Assembly (NCBI GenBank): GCA_015711725.1
Contig: JACVIX010000016.1
Location: 1 to 36,510 of the forward strand
Source: Candidatus Geothermincola primus
GTDB taxonomy: Bacteria; Actinomycetota; Geothermincolia; Geothermincolales; Geothermincolaceae
Reading direction: 5' to 3'
Length of the DNA stretch: 36,510 nt
A program made the translations under genes and the position numbers. This document shows positions 25,374 through 34,635 of the stretch, one piece after another; position 1 is the stretch's first letter, and each line of letters starts with the position of its first letter. The notes beneath the pieces are model-generated. The model had not been told where the DNA came from. It did not search any database and saw only the letters and a list, made by a program, of their open reading frames with translations.

Positions 25374-25498
25374 GGTTACTCCTCCTCGCTGGACAAACGA
25401 AGCTCCTTCTTAAGTCCCTCCCTGCATCTCCTTTACGGTCCCAGTACAGGTCAACCTCCATTCGCCGCTTTCCCATCCTCAACCCAGAACATCAGAAA

Positions 25499-25521
25499 GG
25501 TTGGCCTTTCTGGCGCCAACC
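25499..25521 (-). other. Strong hairpin after secY
   Basis: On the minus strand GGTTGGC pairs exactly with GCCAACC across nine bases, extendable to about 10 pairs with two wobbles. It starts about 18 bases after the secY stop. Only three T residues follow, so it is not a clear intrinsic terminator. It could mark an RNA-processing or attenuation site between secY and adk. Confidence 0.5.
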
Positions 25522-25539
25522 CTCCGTGCTCACCATAAC

Positions 25540-26808
25540 TTACTTGAGGAATCCCTCATAATGGCGCATCTGCAACTGCGACTCAATCTGCTTCATAGTT
25601 TCTAAAGCTACGCCCACCACGATCATAACCGAAGCCCCACCGAAGGGTATCTCCCTGGTCCCAAAGAAATAGAAGAGTATGGTGGGGAGCAAGGCGATCA
25701 CCGCCAAGCTCATGGAGCCTGGCATGTTTATCCGGTTGAGCACCTTGGAAATATAGGTGGCGGTGGGCACCCCTGGTCTTATCCCGGGAACGAAAGCACC
25801 ATATTTCTTGAGATGCTCCGCCTGGGTGAATGGGTCAAAAACTATATAAGTGTAAAAATAAGCGAAAAAGATAATAAAGACGGTGTAAATAATGAAATAG
25901 GGATAACCGTTGGAGAGCCACTGGGCGAAACCGGAGAGCCCGGGAATCCATTGGGAGAGCATGGCGGGAAAGTATATCACCGAGGAGGCGAAGATAATGG
26001 GAATTACCCCTGAGGTGTTGATCTTTAAGGGGATATATGTGGATCCGCCCATGGTCATCCTTCTCCCCCTCACTTGCTTAGCGTACTGAACAGGAATGCG
26101 TCTCTCCCCCTGATCAAGATAGATCACCCCTACCACCACCGCTAGAGCGATGGCTGCGATCACTGGAATGATGATATTGCCGTACTTGGAAGTAGCGGTG
26201 TTGAAGAGAATTTTTCCTTCGTGAGGCATACGGCTGATAATGGCGGTGAAGATTAGCAAGGACATACCGTTTCCAATACCCCGCTCGGTTATGAGCTCCC
26301 CGAACCACATGAGTAGAGCCATCCCCGCCACCAGGGTTATCACTATGGTTATGCCCTTCAACCAAGTAAATTCTATCACTAGTCCCTCGATATCCCTGGT
26401 GGGTCGGGACAGGGACCAGACCAAGCCTATGGACTGCATAAGCGCCAGGCCTAGGGTGGTATAACGGGTTACTTGGGTTATCTTCCGGCGGCCCGCTTCC
26501 CCTTCCTCCTGCCATTCCTTCAATTTGGGAATCACTGCCACCAGAAGCTCCATAATGATAGCCGCGGTGATATAGGGCATTATTCCCAACCCGAAGATAG
26601 CCAGCCGCCCCAGGGCTCCTCCGGAGAAGAGATCCAGAAATCGGAGGATACCTCCAGGCTTGGCAACCTGTTCCTTGAGAACATTGAGGTTAACCCCGGG
26701 GGCTGGAATGGCGCAACCCAACCGGTAAAAGAGTAAGATCAGCCCAGTGAAGGCTATTTTCTTACGCAGGTCGGGAATGGCGAAGATGTTTCTGAAGGCT
26801 TTGAGCAA
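25540..26808 (-). CDS. secY: Preprotein translocase subunit SecY
   Basis: SecY is the ten-helix channel of the Sec translocon in the cytoplasmic membrane. It begins LKAFRNIFAIPDLRKKIAFT and shows the plug region GGALGRLAIFGLGIMPYI, the GMSLLIF segment and a cytoplasmic loop with EGERRIPVQYAKQ-like GERRIPVQYAKQV. Length is 422 aa. The start is TTG at 26808: GGAGGAGG lies six bases upstream and this matches family N-termini. The frame is open for 22 more codons upstream, but those overlap rplO. It begins one base after the rplO stop. Confidence 0.96.
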   Translation of the reverse strand: MLKAFRNIFAIPDLRKKIAFTGLILLFYRLGCAIPAPGVNLNVLKEQVAKPGGILRFLDLFSGGALGRLAIFGLGIMPYITAAIIMELLVAVIPKLKEWQEEGEAGRRKITQVTRYTTLGLALMQSIGLVWSLSRPTRDIEGLVIEFTWLKGITIVITLVAGMALLMWFGELITERGIGNGMSLLIFTAIISRMPHEGKILFNTATSKYGNIIIPVIAAIALAVVVGVIYLDQGERRIPVQYAKQVRGRRMTMGGSTYIPLKINTSGVIPIIFASSVIYFPAMLSQWIPGLSGFAQWLSNGYPYFIIYTVFIIFFAYFYTYIVFDPFTQAEHLKKYGAFVPGIRPGVPTATYISKVLNRINMPGSMSLAVIALLPTILFYFFGTREIPFGGASVMIVVGVALETMKQIESQLQMRHYEGFLK

Positions 26809-26809
26809 G

Positions 26810-27253
26810 CTAAACCTCCTCCACGCTGCCCCCACTGGCCTGGATTTTGGCAACCGCCGTCCGGGTAAAGGCATGAGCCTTCACCCTGACATTCCGATGC
26901 AATTCCCCGTTCCCTAGGATTTTAACCAGTCCATCCGCTTTCCTGATCAGGCCACGCTCCTTCAAGACCTCCGGGTTTACCTCGTCGCCATCGGAGAATA
27001 TATTAAGCCTCTCCACGTTCACCAACTGGTATTCCTTTTTGTTCCTGGGCTTGAAACCCTTGAGTTTGGGAACCCTGCGCTGCAGGGGCATCTGCCCGCC
27101 CTCAAAGCCGGCTCTGATCTTTCCCCTGGCTTTTTCTCCCTTCATCCCTCGACCGGAGGTCTTTCCGTGTCCGGACGAACGACCCCTTCCCACCCGTTTT
27201 CTCTTGCGTATGGAACCTGGATCAGGTTTCAGATCATGAAGTTTGAACACCAT
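26810..27253 (-). CDS. rplO: 50S ribosomal protein L15
   Basis: L15 is a late-assembling large-subunit protein with a long N-terminal tail into 23S rRNA. Seen are LHDLKPDPGSIRKRKRVGRG, GHGKTSGRGMKGEKARGK, GGQMPLQRRVPKLKGF and the final IQASGGSVEEV. Length is 147 aa. The ATG at 27253 has GGTGAT upstream. Its last codons carry the GGAGGAGG ribosome site of secY, so the two genes are tightly coupled. Confidence 0.97.
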   Translation of the reverse strand: MVFKLHDLKPDPGSIRKRKRVGRGRSSGHGKTSGRGMKGEKARGKIRAGFEGGQMPLQRRVPKLKGFKPRNKKEYQLVNVERLNIFSDGDEVNPEVLKERGLIRKADGLVKILGNGELHRNVRVKAHAFTRTAVAKIQASGGSVEEV

Positions 27254-27264
27254 CACTATCACCG

Positions 27265-27513
27265 TTAATTTTTCCGGGGCTCCTCCCCGCCTTCTTTTCC
27301 AGCCTTGGAAGCCTTAGCCTTTCTCTTCGGCTCCTCCACTTTCTCCACGCTCACCAGGTGGCTTACTTTGGCTAGCATACCCCTGATCTCAGGCCTGTCC
27401 TCCTTAATCACGGTGTGATTGATCCGCTTGAGGCCCAGCGCCCGGAGCGTGGCTCTCTGCTTGGGAGGCCTTCCTATTCCACTTTTAATTTGTTTTACAC
27501 GCAAAGTCGCCAT
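27265..27513 (-). CDS. rpmD: 50S ribosomal protein L30 with charged C-terminal tail
   Basis: The first 60 residues are a normal bacterial L30 ([42 protein letters not shown]). The usual protein stops there. Here about 22 more residues follow ([16 protein letters not shown] and on), rich in Lys and Glu and probably disordered. Length is 82 aa. The ATG overlaps the end of the rpsE region, with AAGGAG upstream. The tail could be lineage-specific rRNA contact. Confidence 0.96.
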   Translation of the reverse strand: MATLRVKQIKSGIGRPPKQRATLRALGLKRINHTVIKEDRPEIRGMLAKVSHLVSVEKVEEPKRKAKASKAGKEGGEEPRKN

Positions 27514-27516
27514 CGA

Positions 27517-28017
27517 CTACTCCTTGAGATGCTCTATGCTCACCCCGCGCAGCCGCGCCACTTCATCCCTTCGCTTCAGCGATTTCAACCCCGCAACCGT
27601 GGCTTTCACCACGTTGATGGGGTTGCGGGAGCCATAGGATTTGGTAAGAATGTCCTGGATGCCGGCGAGTTCCACTACCGCGCGAACCGGTCCTCCGGCA
27701 ATCACCCCGGTGCCCTCCAGAGCGGGTTTTAACAGCACTCGTGACGCTTCATATTTCCCCTCCACTTGGTGGGGAATGGTGGTACCCTGGATAGGCACCT
27801 TGAAGAGCGAGTTCCTTGCCTTCTCCGCGCCCTTCTGAATAGCCACCGGCACCTCCCTGGCCTTTCCATAACCAAAGCCCACCACTCCGGCTCCGTCACC
27901 CACCACCACCAAAGCGGTGAAACCGAACCTGCGGCCTCCTTTGACTACCTTCGCCACTCTGTTTATGTGCACCACTCGTTCCTCCAGCTCTAAGCCGGAA
28001 GGATCGATCTTGGCCAT
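27517..28017 (-). CDS. rpsE: 30S ribosomal protein S5
   Basis: S5 sits at the mRNA entry and affects decoding accuracy. Visible motifs are [55 protein letters not shown] and [14 protein letters not shown]. Length is 166 aa. The ATG at 28017 has GGAGG with a five-base spacer. It follows rplR and overlaps nothing; rpmD starts three bases after its stop. Confidence 0.97.
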   Translation of the reverse strand: MAKIDPSGLELEERVVHINRVAKVVKGGRRFGFTALVVVGDGAGVVGFGYGKAREVPVAIQKGAEKARNSLFKVPIQGTTIPHQVEGKYEASRVLLKPALEGTGVIAGGPVRAVVELAGIQDILTKSYGSRNPINVVKATVAGLKSLKRRDEVARLRGVSIEHLKE

Positions 28018-28045
28018 AATCACCTCCAATATTTCATAAGCGCCG

Positions 28046-28408
28046 TCAGAACTTCAAACCGCCCTCGCGGGCACCCTCCGCCAGCTCCTTCACCCTTCCA
28101 TGATAAAGGTTGCCTCCTCGGTCGAAGACCACCCATTCTATTCCCTTATCCTGCGCCCGCGCGGCGATCAGCTTTCCTACCTCCCTGGCTACTCCCTTCT
28201 TATCCTTACCTTCGAGGTCCAAACCTTTCTCTAGGCTGGAAGCCGCCGCCAGGGTATGCCCTCGAGTGTCATCGATTATTTGGGCGTAGATATGGGCGTT
28301 GCTACGGAAGACGGATAGGCGAGGCCTTTCCACCGTCCCGCTGATCTTCTTCCTCACCCTCTTTTTGCGTCTCTCCTTTAACCTTGTCCTATAACTAGTA
28401 GGTGACAT
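28046..28408 (-). CDS. rplR: 50S ribosomal protein L18
   Basis: L18 binds 5S rRNA in the central protuberance. The basic N-terminus ([18 protein letters not shown]) is followed by [20 protein letters not shown] and the closing [23 protein letters not shown], quoted in part. Length is 120 aa from the ATG at 28408. A TTG two codons earlier is possible because GGAG lies four bases before it. It follows rplF by about 20 bp. Confidence 0.96.
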   Translation of the reverse strand: MSPTSYRTRLKERRKKRVRKKISGTVERPRLSVFRSNAHIYAQIIDDTRGHTLAAASSLEKGLDLEGKDKKGVAREVGKLIAARAQDKGIEWVVFDRGGNLYHGRVKELAEGAREGGLKF

Positions 28409-28430
28409 ATCCAATCAACTCCGCCATTGC

Positions 28431-28973
28431 TTATCCCGTGCTCTTCCCTGCTTTCCTGCGGATATATTCGCCCGCATATCTGACTCCCTTGCCTTTGTAA
28501 GGGTCCGGTTTTCTTAAGGAACGAATATTGGCGGCCACCTGCCCCACTTTCTGTTTATCGATACCGTGAATCCTGATGCGAGTGGGGGTAACCAATTCGA
28601 AGCGTATTCCCTCCGGCGGTTTAATTATTACAGGATGTGAAAAACCCAGGTTCATCTCCAGGTTCTCCCCCTGGAGATTGGCCCGGTATCCCACTCCGTG
28701 AATCTCCAAGTTCTTGACGAAACCCTGGCTTACCCCCTCCACCATATTGGCGATGAGGGATCTGGTAAGACCGTGCAGGGATCGATGCTCCCTGGAATCG
28801 GAGGGACGCCTTACCAAAACCACACCGTTCTCCTCGTCCTTCTCCACTATCATCTCGCGATGTATCTCACGGGAGAGGGTTCCCTTGGGCCCCGAGACAG
28901 TTATCCGGCTTCCCTCTATATCCACTGCACATCCTTCAGGTATCCGGATGGGCATCTTTCCAATTCTGGACAT
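28431..28973 (-). CDS. rplF: 50S ribosomal protein L6
   Basis: L6 lies near the factor-binding site of the 50S subunit. It has [47 protein letters not shown] and [19 protein letters not shown] in order. Length is 180 aa. The ATG at 28973 is five bases from GGAGG; upstream codons would use that site as coding sequence. The order rpsN-rpsH-rplF-rplR is standard. Confidence 0.97.
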   Translation of the reverse strand: MSRIGKMPIRIPEGCAVDIEGSRITVSGPKGTLSREIHREMIVEKDEENGVVLVRRPSDSREHRSLHGLTRSLIANMVEGVSQGFVKNLEIHGVGYRANLQGENLEMNLGFSHPVIIKPPEGIRFELVTPTRIRIHGIDKQKVGQVAANIRSLRKPDPYKGKGVRYAGEYIRRKAGKSTG

Positions 28974-29010
28974 AACTTCCTCCAAAAATTAAACACAGAA
29001 TCTGCGAACG

Positions 29011-29409
29011 TTACCAAACGAAGGCGATCACTTCGCCTCCCAGATTGAGTCTGCGCGCCTCTTTATCTGTAAGCAAGCCTTTGGAAGTGGAGATAATGGC
29101 GATTCCCATGCCTCCTAGCACCCGCGGCAGATCGGAATTCTTCGAGTAAATTCTCGATCCCGGCTTGCTTATCCTTTTCAAGCCATTCAGAATATGCTCC
29201 CTATTCGGTCCGTATTTTAGAAATATCCTCAGGCGATTGAAGGATCTACCCTTCACCACCTCGTAACCCCTGATATATCCCTCATTCTCTAGGATCCTGG
29301 CTATCTGTTCTTTGAGGCGGGAATAGGGCATCTCCACCTCCTCATGATATGCCGAATTGGCGTTCCTTATCCGGGTCAGCATATCGGCGATGGGATCCGT
29401 CATAGTCAT
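29011..29409 (-). CDS. rpsH: 30S ribosomal protein S8
   Basis: S8 binds the 16S rRNA central domain and represses the spc operon in some bacteria. It begins [16 protein letters not shown], and ends with [20 protein letters not shown], typical of the family. Length is 132 aa. The ATG at 29409 is chosen because GGAGG lies nine bases upstream; a TTG three codons earlier touches the site. Thirteen bases separate it from rpsN. Confidence 0.97.
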   Translation of the reverse strand: MTMTDPIADMLTRIRNANSAYHEEVEMPYSRLKEQIARILENEGYIRGYEVVKGRSFNRLRIFLKYGPNREHILNGLKRISKPGSRIYSKNSDLPRVLGGMGIAIISTSKGLLTDKEARRLNLGGEVIAFVW

Positions 29410-29422
29410 AGAGCTCAACCTC

Positions 29423-29608
29423 CTACCAGCTCGCCTTTTTCACCCCAGGAATTTCTCCTTTGTGGACGAGCTCCCGAAGACATATTCTGCATAGTTCGAA
29501 ATCCCGGAAGTACCCCCTGGGCCTCCCGCACCGCTTACAGCGATTGTATTTCCTGGTTCTGAACTTGGGTTCCCTCTTCTGTTTTGCCACCATCGATTTC
29601 TTCGCCAT
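29423..29608 (-). CDS. rpsN: 30S ribosomal protein S14, zinc-binding type Z
   Basis: This is the short 61-aa zinc form of S14. The ligands are CKRC and CRIC, with [12 protein letters not shown] between them. It ends [11 protein letters not shown], as usual. The ATG at 29608 has GAGAGGTAG upstream, only a few bases after the rplE stop; the frame extends into rplE but that part is not S14-like. No second, zinc-free copy is seen in the window. Confidence 0.97.
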   Translation of the reverse strand: MAKKSMVAKQKREPKFRTRKYNRCKRCGRPRGYFRDFELCRICLRELVHKGEIPGVKKASW

Positions 29609-29615
29609 ATCTTTA

Positions 29616-30161
29616 CTACCTCTCCTTGAATGGCATGCCAAACTTCTTCAGGAGCGCCAGCCCCTCCTCGTCCGTCTTCGCCGTGGTAACAATATTGATG
29701 TCCATCCCCCGCACCTTATCGATTTTGTCGTAGTCAATTTCGGGGAAGACCAGCTGTTCATCCAACCCCAGGCTGTAATTTCCTCTCCCGTCGAATGATC
29801 TGGGATTTAATCCCCGAAAATCCCTTACCCTGGGTATAGCCAGAGACATCAGGCGATCGAAAAACTCGTACATACGATCCCCTCGTAAGGTGACCTTGCA
29901 CCCCACTGACATCCCAGTTCTCAGCTTGAAACCAGCTACGGATTTCTTTGCCCTGCAAAGTTTGGGCTTCTGACCGGTTATGACGGCCATGTCGGTCATG
30001 GCGGCATCGATAGCCTTGGGATCATGAGCCCCCTCCCCCACTCCCATGTTAACTACTATTTTTTCCAAGCGCGGAACCTCCATGGGATTTTTATAACCTA
30101 ATTCCCTCATCAGTTCCGGCAATATCTCTTTTTTATATCTCTCTTTCAGTCTAGGCACCAT
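29616..30161 (-). CDS. rplE: 50S ribosomal protein L5
   Basis: L5 binds 5S rRNA and contacts P-site tRNA. Motifs are [68 protein letters not shown] and [15 protein letters not shown]. Length is 181 aa. GAGGA precedes the ATG by about nine bases. It lies between rplX and rpsN. Confidence 0.97.
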   Translation of the reverse strand: MVPRLKERYKKEILPELMRELGYKNPMEVPRLEKIVVNMGVGEGAHDPKAIDAAMTDMAVITGQKPKLCRAKKSVAGFKLRTGMSVGCKVTLRGDRMYEFFDRLMSLAIPRVRDFRGLNPRSFDGRGNYSLGLDEQLVFPEIDYDKIDKVRGMDINIVTTAKTDEEGLALLKKFGMPFKER

Positions 30162-30200
30162 CGCGCTTCCTCTTCCCCACGTACTTTCAATCTCCTATCA

Positions 30201-30521
30201 TCAATCTATATCCGCCCCACATTTCCTGCATATTCTCTTCTTCCCGCCCATCTCATCCAGACGATAGGCCACCCGCACAACACGGTTGCACGACCCACAA
30301 ACCAACCCCACATTGGAGACATGAATCTTAGCTTCCTTGGAGATAATTCCACCCTGGGGGTTGTCCCTGGAGGGACGGGTGTGCCGCTTCACCATATTGA
30401 TGCCTTCCACGATCACCCGCTCCTCCTTGGGAAAAGTCTTCAGCACTCGGCCTTGCTCTCCCCTGTTCTTTCCGGTGAGGACCTCAACCTTATCTCCTTT
30501 TTTTATCTTCAATCTTCCCAT
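30201..30521 (-). CDS. rplX: 50S ribosomal protein L24 with C-terminal zinc ribbon
   Basis: L24 starts 50S assembly. The KOW domain is clear (KIKKGDKVEVLTGKNRGEQG, VEGINMVKRHTRPS, GGIISKEAKIHVSNV). The C-terminal 30 residues carry CGSC and CRKC, which should form a zinc ribbon, as in L24 of several Gram-positive lineages. Length is 106 aa. It lies between rplN and rplE. Confidence 0.97.
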   Translation of the reverse strand: MGRLKIKKGDKVEVLTGKNRGEQGRVLKTFPKEERVIVEGINMVKRHTRPSRDNPQGGIISKEAKIHVSNVGLVCGSCNRVVRVAYRLDEMGGKKRICRKCGADID

Positions 30522-30543
30522 TTCTCTTATCCCTCAAGACCTG

Positions 30544-30912
30544 TCAAAGCACCTCTGGCGCCAGAGATACTATCTTCATAAACTTCTTCTCTCTCAACTC
30601 CCTCGCCACTGGTCCGAATATTCTAGTCCCTCGGGGGTTCATCTGCTCGTTTATCAATACCGCCGCGTTCTCGTCGAACTTTATATAAGAACCATCCGGC
30701 CTGCGCTTCTCCTTTTTGGTGCGCACCACCACCGCCCTGACTATCTCCCCCTTCTTCACCCCTCCCCCAGGAATGGCTTCCTTGACGGTTCCCACCACTA
30801 TATCGCCCACATAGGCATAGCGCCTTCTGGAACCTCCCAATATACGGATGCAAAGTATCTCTTTTGCTCCAGTGTTGTCCGCTATCTTTATCCTCGATTC
30901 CACCTGTACCAT
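30544..30912 (-). CDS. rplN: 50S ribosomal protein L14
   Basis: L14 lies at the subunit interface. It shows [58 protein letters not shown] and the end [12 protein letters not shown]. At 122 aa it has the universal length. GGAGGAA lies upstream of the ATG. It follows rpsQ by about 33 bp. Confidence 0.97.
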   Translation of the reverse strand: MVQVESRIKIADNTGAKEILCIRILGGSRRRYAYVGDIVVGTVKEAIPGGGVKKGEIVRAVVVRTKKEKRRPDGSYIKFDENAAVLINEQMNPRGTRIFGPVARELREKKFMKIVSLAPEVL

Positions 30913-30945
30913 GGGCCTTCCTCCAGAACAATATAGGCTCTTTCT

Positions 30946-31206
30946 TTACTTCGCCTTCTCCAGGATCTCAACCAGCCTCCACCTCTTGGTCCTGGAAATG
31001 GGACGGGTCTCCATGATCTTGACCACATCCCCCACCCCACAGCTATTTTCTTCATCATGAGCCTTATATTTCTTGGTTTTCTTCACTATCTTCTTATAGA
31101 GTGGGTGAGGCATGCGGGATTCCACCTCCACCACGATGGTCTTGTCCATCTTGTCGCTGATAACCTTGCCGGTCATCACTTTTCTGGTAGATTTTCTCTT
31201 TACCAT
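30946..31206 (-). CDS. rpsQ: 30S ribosomal protein S17
   Basis: S17 is a primary 16S rRNA-binding protein. It has [20 protein letters not shown] and [19 protein letters not shown], then [19 protein letters not shown], all in the usual order. The ATG at 31206 gives 86 aa, with AAAGGA about ten bases upstream. The frame is open 28 codons further upstream, but that part overlaps rpmC and is not S17-like. Confidence 0.96.
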   Translation of the reverse strand: MVKRKSTRKVMTGKVISDKMDKTIVVEVESRMPHPLYKKIVKKTKKYKAHDEENSCGVGDVVKIMETRPISRTKRWRLVEILEKAK

Positions 31207-31234
31207 CTTATGGCGTCCTTTCTCCGCTGCGACC

Positions 31235-31438
31235 TCACACCTTCTCGCTTTCCAGTTCCCTTTCCCGCAAGACGGTGAAAATCCTGGCAATATCTCGCTT
31301 TACCTCTCTGATGCGGCTTGTATTGTCCAGCTGACCGGTGGCTGACTGAAAGCGTAAGTTGAAAAGCTCCTCCTTGCTCTCCCGCAACTTGGCCTGGAGT
31401 TCCTCATCGGACAGATTTCTCAATTCTCTCGCTTTCAC
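31235..31438 (-). CDS. rpmC: 50S ribosomal protein L29
   Basis: L29 is a two-helix protein at the tunnel exit, part of the trigger-factor and SRP docking site. It shows [20 protein letters not shown], then [12 protein letters not shown] and [14 protein letters not shown]. Length is 67 aa. The GTG start overlaps the rplP stop by four bases (GTGA). Confidence 0.97.
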   Translation of the reverse strand: MKARELRNLSDEELQAKLRESKEELFNLRFQSATGQLDNTSRIREVKRDIARIFTVLRERELESEKV

Positions 31439-31863
31439 TCTACCTCACCACCCAGTGATTCTCTCTTCACGAATCTGCATTTCATGGGCAACTTGTTAGC
31501 AGCAAGACGCATCGCCTCTCGAGCTGTGGCCTCGGGAACCCCCGAAAGCTCGAACATCACCCTGCCTGGTTTCACCACCGCCACCCATTTATCGGGTGCC
31601 CCTTTTCCACTTCCCATCCTGGTTTCCGCAGGTTTCTTGCTCACTGGCTTGCTGGGAAAGATATTTATCCACACCTTTCCCCCTCGCCTGATATGGCGGG
31701 TTATGGCGATTCTTGCCGACTCTATCTGGCGATTGGTCACCCAACTGGGTTCCAGCGCCTGAAGGCCATAATCCCCGAAGTTCACCCGGGTCCCTCCTTT
31801 GGACATGCCCTTAAGACGGCCCCGGTGAACCCTACGGTGTTTTACCTTTCTCGGCATCAACAT
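31435..31863 (-). CDS. rplP: 50S ribosomal protein L16
   Basis: L16 contacts A-site tRNA near the peptidyl transferase centre. It shows [54 protein letters not shown] and [19 protein letters not shown]. Length is 142 aa. Of two ATGs two codons apart the first has the better distance to GAGGAGG. Its stop overlaps the rpmC start. Confidence 0.97.
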   Translation of the reverse strand: MLMPRKVKHRRVHRGRLKGMSKGGTRVNFGDYGLQALEPSWVTNRQIESARIAITRHIRRGGKVWINIFPSKPVSKKPAETRMGSGKGAPDKWVAVVKPGRVMFELSGVPEATAREAMRLAANKLPMKCRFVKRESLGGEVE

Positions 31864-31869
31864 CCGCCG

Positions 31870-32700
31870 CTAAACCTCCTCTTCGCTCTCCTCATCAGTT
31901 TCTTCGGAAACATCCCCAGCTTGAGCTTCCACGAAGGCATCTTCAGCCGTCGGTTCCCCTTCCTCCTCCGTCTCCATCTCTTCTTTAGGCGACTCCTCCG
32001 ATGCTACCACCGCCTGAACGCTCTCGGGGCTTACTTCCATCTCGGCCCTTTCTTCCCGCCATCGGGTAGGCTCTTGAGTATCCCCTTTATAAATCCACAC
32101 TTTAACCCCGATCACCCCGAAGGTAGTTCGAGAGACGCAAAATCCATAGTCTATATCCGCCCTGAGGGTCTGCAGGGGCACTCTTCCCTCGCGATACCAT
32201 TCCGTCCTAGCCATCTCCGCTCCTCCAAGCCTGCCTGAGCATGAAACTTTGATGCCCTTCGCACCCGCCCTCATGGCGTTCTGAACCGCTTTCTTCATGG
32301 CTCGCCTGAATGATACTCTTCCTTCCAACTGCTCGGCGATATTCTGCGCCACCAGATAGGCGTCCAGCTCCGGCTGTTTAATCTCCTGAATGTTGACGTG
32401 CACCTGCTTTCCGGTGATCCCCTCCAGATCCGCCTTGATCCTATCCACCTCGGAACCCCTCCTGCCGATTACTATCCCAGGTCGAGCCGTCCAGACATCC
32501 ACCCTTACCCGCTGAGGAGTCCTTTCTATCTCCACGCGCGAAACCGCCGCGTTCTTCATCCTTTCCTCAAGGTATTTGCGGATGGCCAAATCCTCTTGGA
32601 GCAAAGCGGCATAATCCTTGGCCGCGAACCAGTGCGATTTCCAGTCAAATTCCTCGCTTATACCCAACCTGAACCCGTAAGGATGTACTTTCTGTCCCAC
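31870..32700 (-). CDS. rpsC: 30S ribosomal protein S3 with acidic tail
   Basis: S3 forms part of the mRNA entry channel. The first 215 residues are typical: [19 protein letters not shown], the KH GxxG loop in [12 protein letters not shown], and [21 protein letters not shown] further 60 residues form a strongly acidic, low-complexity tail with Glu runs (for example [11 protein letters not shown] and [11 protein letters not shown]). Length is 276 aa, against about 215-235 in most bacteria. The start is GTG at 32700. Only the tail is odd. Confidence 0.96.
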   Translation of the reverse strand: MGQKVHPYGFRLGISEEFDWKSHWFAAKDYAALLQEDLAIRKYLEERMKNAAVSRVEIERTPQRVRVDVWTARPGIVIGRRGSEVDRIKADLEGITGKQVHVNIQEIKQPELDAYLVAQNIAEQLEGRVSFRRAMKKAVQNAMRAGAKGIKVSCSGRLGGAEMARTEWYREGRVPLQTLRADIDYGFCVSRTTFGVIGVKVWIYKGDTQEPTRWREERAEMEVSPESVQAVVASEESPKEEMETEEEGEPTAEDAFVEAQAGDVSEETDEESEEEV

Positions 32701-32708
32701 GATCTACT

Positions 32709-33131
32709 TCATCCTTTCCTGCTTTTCCGAGCTCGACCCATTCGCCTTCTCCGGCGGGCCTCCCCCGCTCTCTCGCTCACGCCTAGGATAATGGTGATAT
32801 GACTGGTCCTCTTTCTTATGCGGGTGGCCCTTCCTCTAGCTCGGGGTCTCCATCTCTTTAAGGTGGGTCCCTCGTCCACAAAACATCGTTCCACAACCAA
32901 ATTTTCAGCACGTAAATTGTTATTATTTTCCGCATTGGCGATAGCTGAATTGAGCACCTTGGATATCACCTGGGCGGCGCGATTAGGGGTAAAGGCCAAT
33001 ATCCGCTGTGCCTCCTCGATCTCTTTTCCCCTGATAAGGTTGATCACCTCTCTCGCCTTATATGGGGAAATGCGAGAAAATCTGGCCACCGCCCTAACCT
33101 GAATCTTATCTCCATTGTCTTCAGCTGGCAT
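32709..33131 (-). CDS. rplV: 50S ribosomal protein L22
   Basis: L22 lines the peptide exit tunnel. It has [40 protein letters not shown] and the loop [21 protein letters not shown], quoted in part, ending in a basic tail. The ATG at 33131 gives 140 aa, with GTGAGG five bases upstream. A TTG nine codons earlier (33158) is also open, just after the rpsS stop. Confidence 0.95.
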   Translation of the reverse strand: MPAEDNGDKIQVRAVARFSRISPYKAREVINLIRGKEIEEAQRILAFTPNRAAQVISKVLNSAIANAENNNNLRAENLVVERCFVDEGPTLKRWRPRARGRATRIRKRTSHITIILGVSERAGEARRRRRMGRARKSRKG

Positions 33132-33164
33132 CTCTGCCTCACCCACCGATTCTCTCAAACGTTT

Positions 33165-33449
33165 TTATTTCAGACGCGTGGGCCGCTCATGCGCGTGCCC
33201 GTGTTTGGTACGTCTCCTGGTTGGAGCGAACTCCCCCAGTTTATGACCTACCATATTCTCCGTTATATAGACCGGAACATGCCTCTTCCCATCATGCACG
33301 GCGATAGTGTGTCCGACCATCTCCGGGAATATAGTGGAACGGCGGGACCAGGTCTTGATGACCCTCTTCTCATTCCGGCTGTTCAGATCCTCTATTTTTT
33401 TCAGCAGTTTCTCATCCGCATAGGGACCCTTCTTTAAAGACCTTCCCAA
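33165..33449 (-). CDS. rpsS: 30S ribosomal protein S19
   Basis: S19 sits in the 30S head and bridges to L5. Features are [58 protein letters not shown] and [11 protein letters not shown]. Length is 94 aa. The start codon is TTG at 33449, six bases after GGAGG. It follows rplB by 23 bp. Confidence 0.97.
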   Translation of the reverse strand: MGRSLKKGPYADEKLLKKIEDLNSRNEKRVIKTWSRRSTIFPEMVGHTIAVHDGKRHVPVYITENMVGHKLGEFAPTRRRTKHGHAHERPTRLK

Positions 33450-33472
33450 AACTTACCTCCCGGTCATCCATC

Positions 33473-34300
33473 TCAAGTCTTTCTCCGCCTCACTATATAT
33501 TTGTTGCTGGGCTTGTTCTTCTTCCTGGTTCTATAGCCCAAAGTGGGCTTGCCCCACGGTGTCACCGGATGTCTTCCCGCGGAGGATTTTCCCTCACCTC
33601 CACCGTGAGGATGATCCACAGGATTCATTACCGTTCCCCGAACCGTGGGCCTTCTACCTTTATGACGGCCTCTTCCTGCCTTTCCTTCGTCGATCAGCTC
33701 GTGCTCCACGTTGCCCAGTTGTCCAATGGTGGCGCGACAGGCCAGATTCACCAACCTCACCTCGCTAGATGGGAGCTTGATGTGCGCGAACCCGCCCTCC
33801 TTAGCCATTAATTGAGCGGCGGTCCCCGCGCTGCGCACCATCTTTCCTCCCGCCCCCGGCTTCAGCTCGATATTGTGAATCATGGTACCCACCGGGATAT
33901 TGGCCAGGGGAAGGGCGTTTCCCGGCTTGATATCCACGTCTGGCCCGGACATCACCGTCTCCCCTACCTTTAGTTTGAGTGGCGCCAAGATATATCGCTT
34001 CTCCCCGTCCATGTAATGGAGAAGCGCGATGCGGGCGGAACGGTTAGGATCGTACTCTATAGCCGCTACTTTCGCCGGTATACCATCCTTACTCCGCTTG
34101 AAATCTATTATTCGGTACTTTCTTTTGGCTCTGCCCCCCTTATGTCGGATGGAGATGCGACCCTGATTGTTCCTCCCCGCTTTATAATTGATGGGGGCGA
34201 GGAGCGATTTCTCCGGTTCCTTCTTGGTTATCTCGGAAAAATCGGAGACCGAGGCGAATCTCCTCCCCGGGGAGGTCGGTTTATATTTTTTGATACCCAT
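33473..34300 (-). CDS. rplB: 50S ribosomal protein L2
   Basis: L2 is needed for subunit joining and peptidyl transfer. Landmarks are [53 protein letters not shown] and [15 protein letters not shown], which contains the conserved histidine, followed by [12 protein letters not shown]. Length is 275 aa. The ATG at 34300 has GGAG five bases upstream; a GTG two codons earlier overlaps that site. Confidence 0.97.
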   Translation of the reverse strand: MGIKKYKPTSPGRRFASVSDFSEITKKEPEKSLLAPINYKAGRNNQGRISIRHKGGRAKRKYRIIDFKRSKDGIPAKVAAIEYDPNRSARIALLHYMDGEKRYILAPLKLKVGETVMSGPDVDIKPGNALPLANIPVGTMIHNIELKPGAGGKMVRSAGTAAQLMAKEGGFAHIKLPSSEVRLVNLACRATIGQLGNVEHELIDEGKAGRGRHKGRRPTVRGTVMNPVDHPHGGGEGKSSAGRHPVTPWGKPTLGYRTRKKNKPSNKYIVRRRKT

Positions 34301-34332
34301 GTTCACTCCAGTCCATGAACTTTTCCGCCTAT

Positions 34333-34635
34333 CTATCTATTGGCCCCTAATGGCCCCTCGAAGAACTCGATGTTGTAACCTTCCGCCAAGGTGACCACGG
34401 CCTTCTTCCTGGCGGCGGTCTTTCCCCTGCTCCAACCCTGTCGTTTCGGTTTAGGCGGCACCTTGATGGTGTTTACGGCAGTCACTTTCACGTTAAAGAT
34501 CGCCTCCACCGCCTGCCTTATCTCCGTCTTCCTGGCCCGGGGATCCACCACGAAGGTATACTTGTTGTTATCCAGAAGGTTATAGCTCTTTTCGGATATC
34601 ACCGGCCTGATGATGATATCATGCGGATCCTTCAT
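34333..34635 (-). CDS. rplW: 50S ribosomal protein L23
   Basis: L23 at the tunnel exit docks trigger factor and SRP. It shows [60 protein letters not shown] and the end [11 protein letters not shown]. Length is 100 aa. The ATG at 34635 has AAGGAGGA eight bases upstream and lies within the end of rplD, overlapping it by 17 bases. Longer frames upstream are rplD sequence in another frame. Confidence 0.97.
   Translation of the reverse strand: MKDPHDIIIRPVISEKSYNLLDNNKYTFVVDPRARKTEIRQAVEAIFNVKVTAVNTIKVPPKPKRQGWSRGKTAARKKAVVTLAEGYNIEFFEGPLGANR

Noticed and set aside
26809-26874. N-terminal extension of SecY to a start at 26874
   Set aside because: It would overlap rplO by more than 60 bases; SecY homologues begin at the TTG position, which has an ideal ribosome site.
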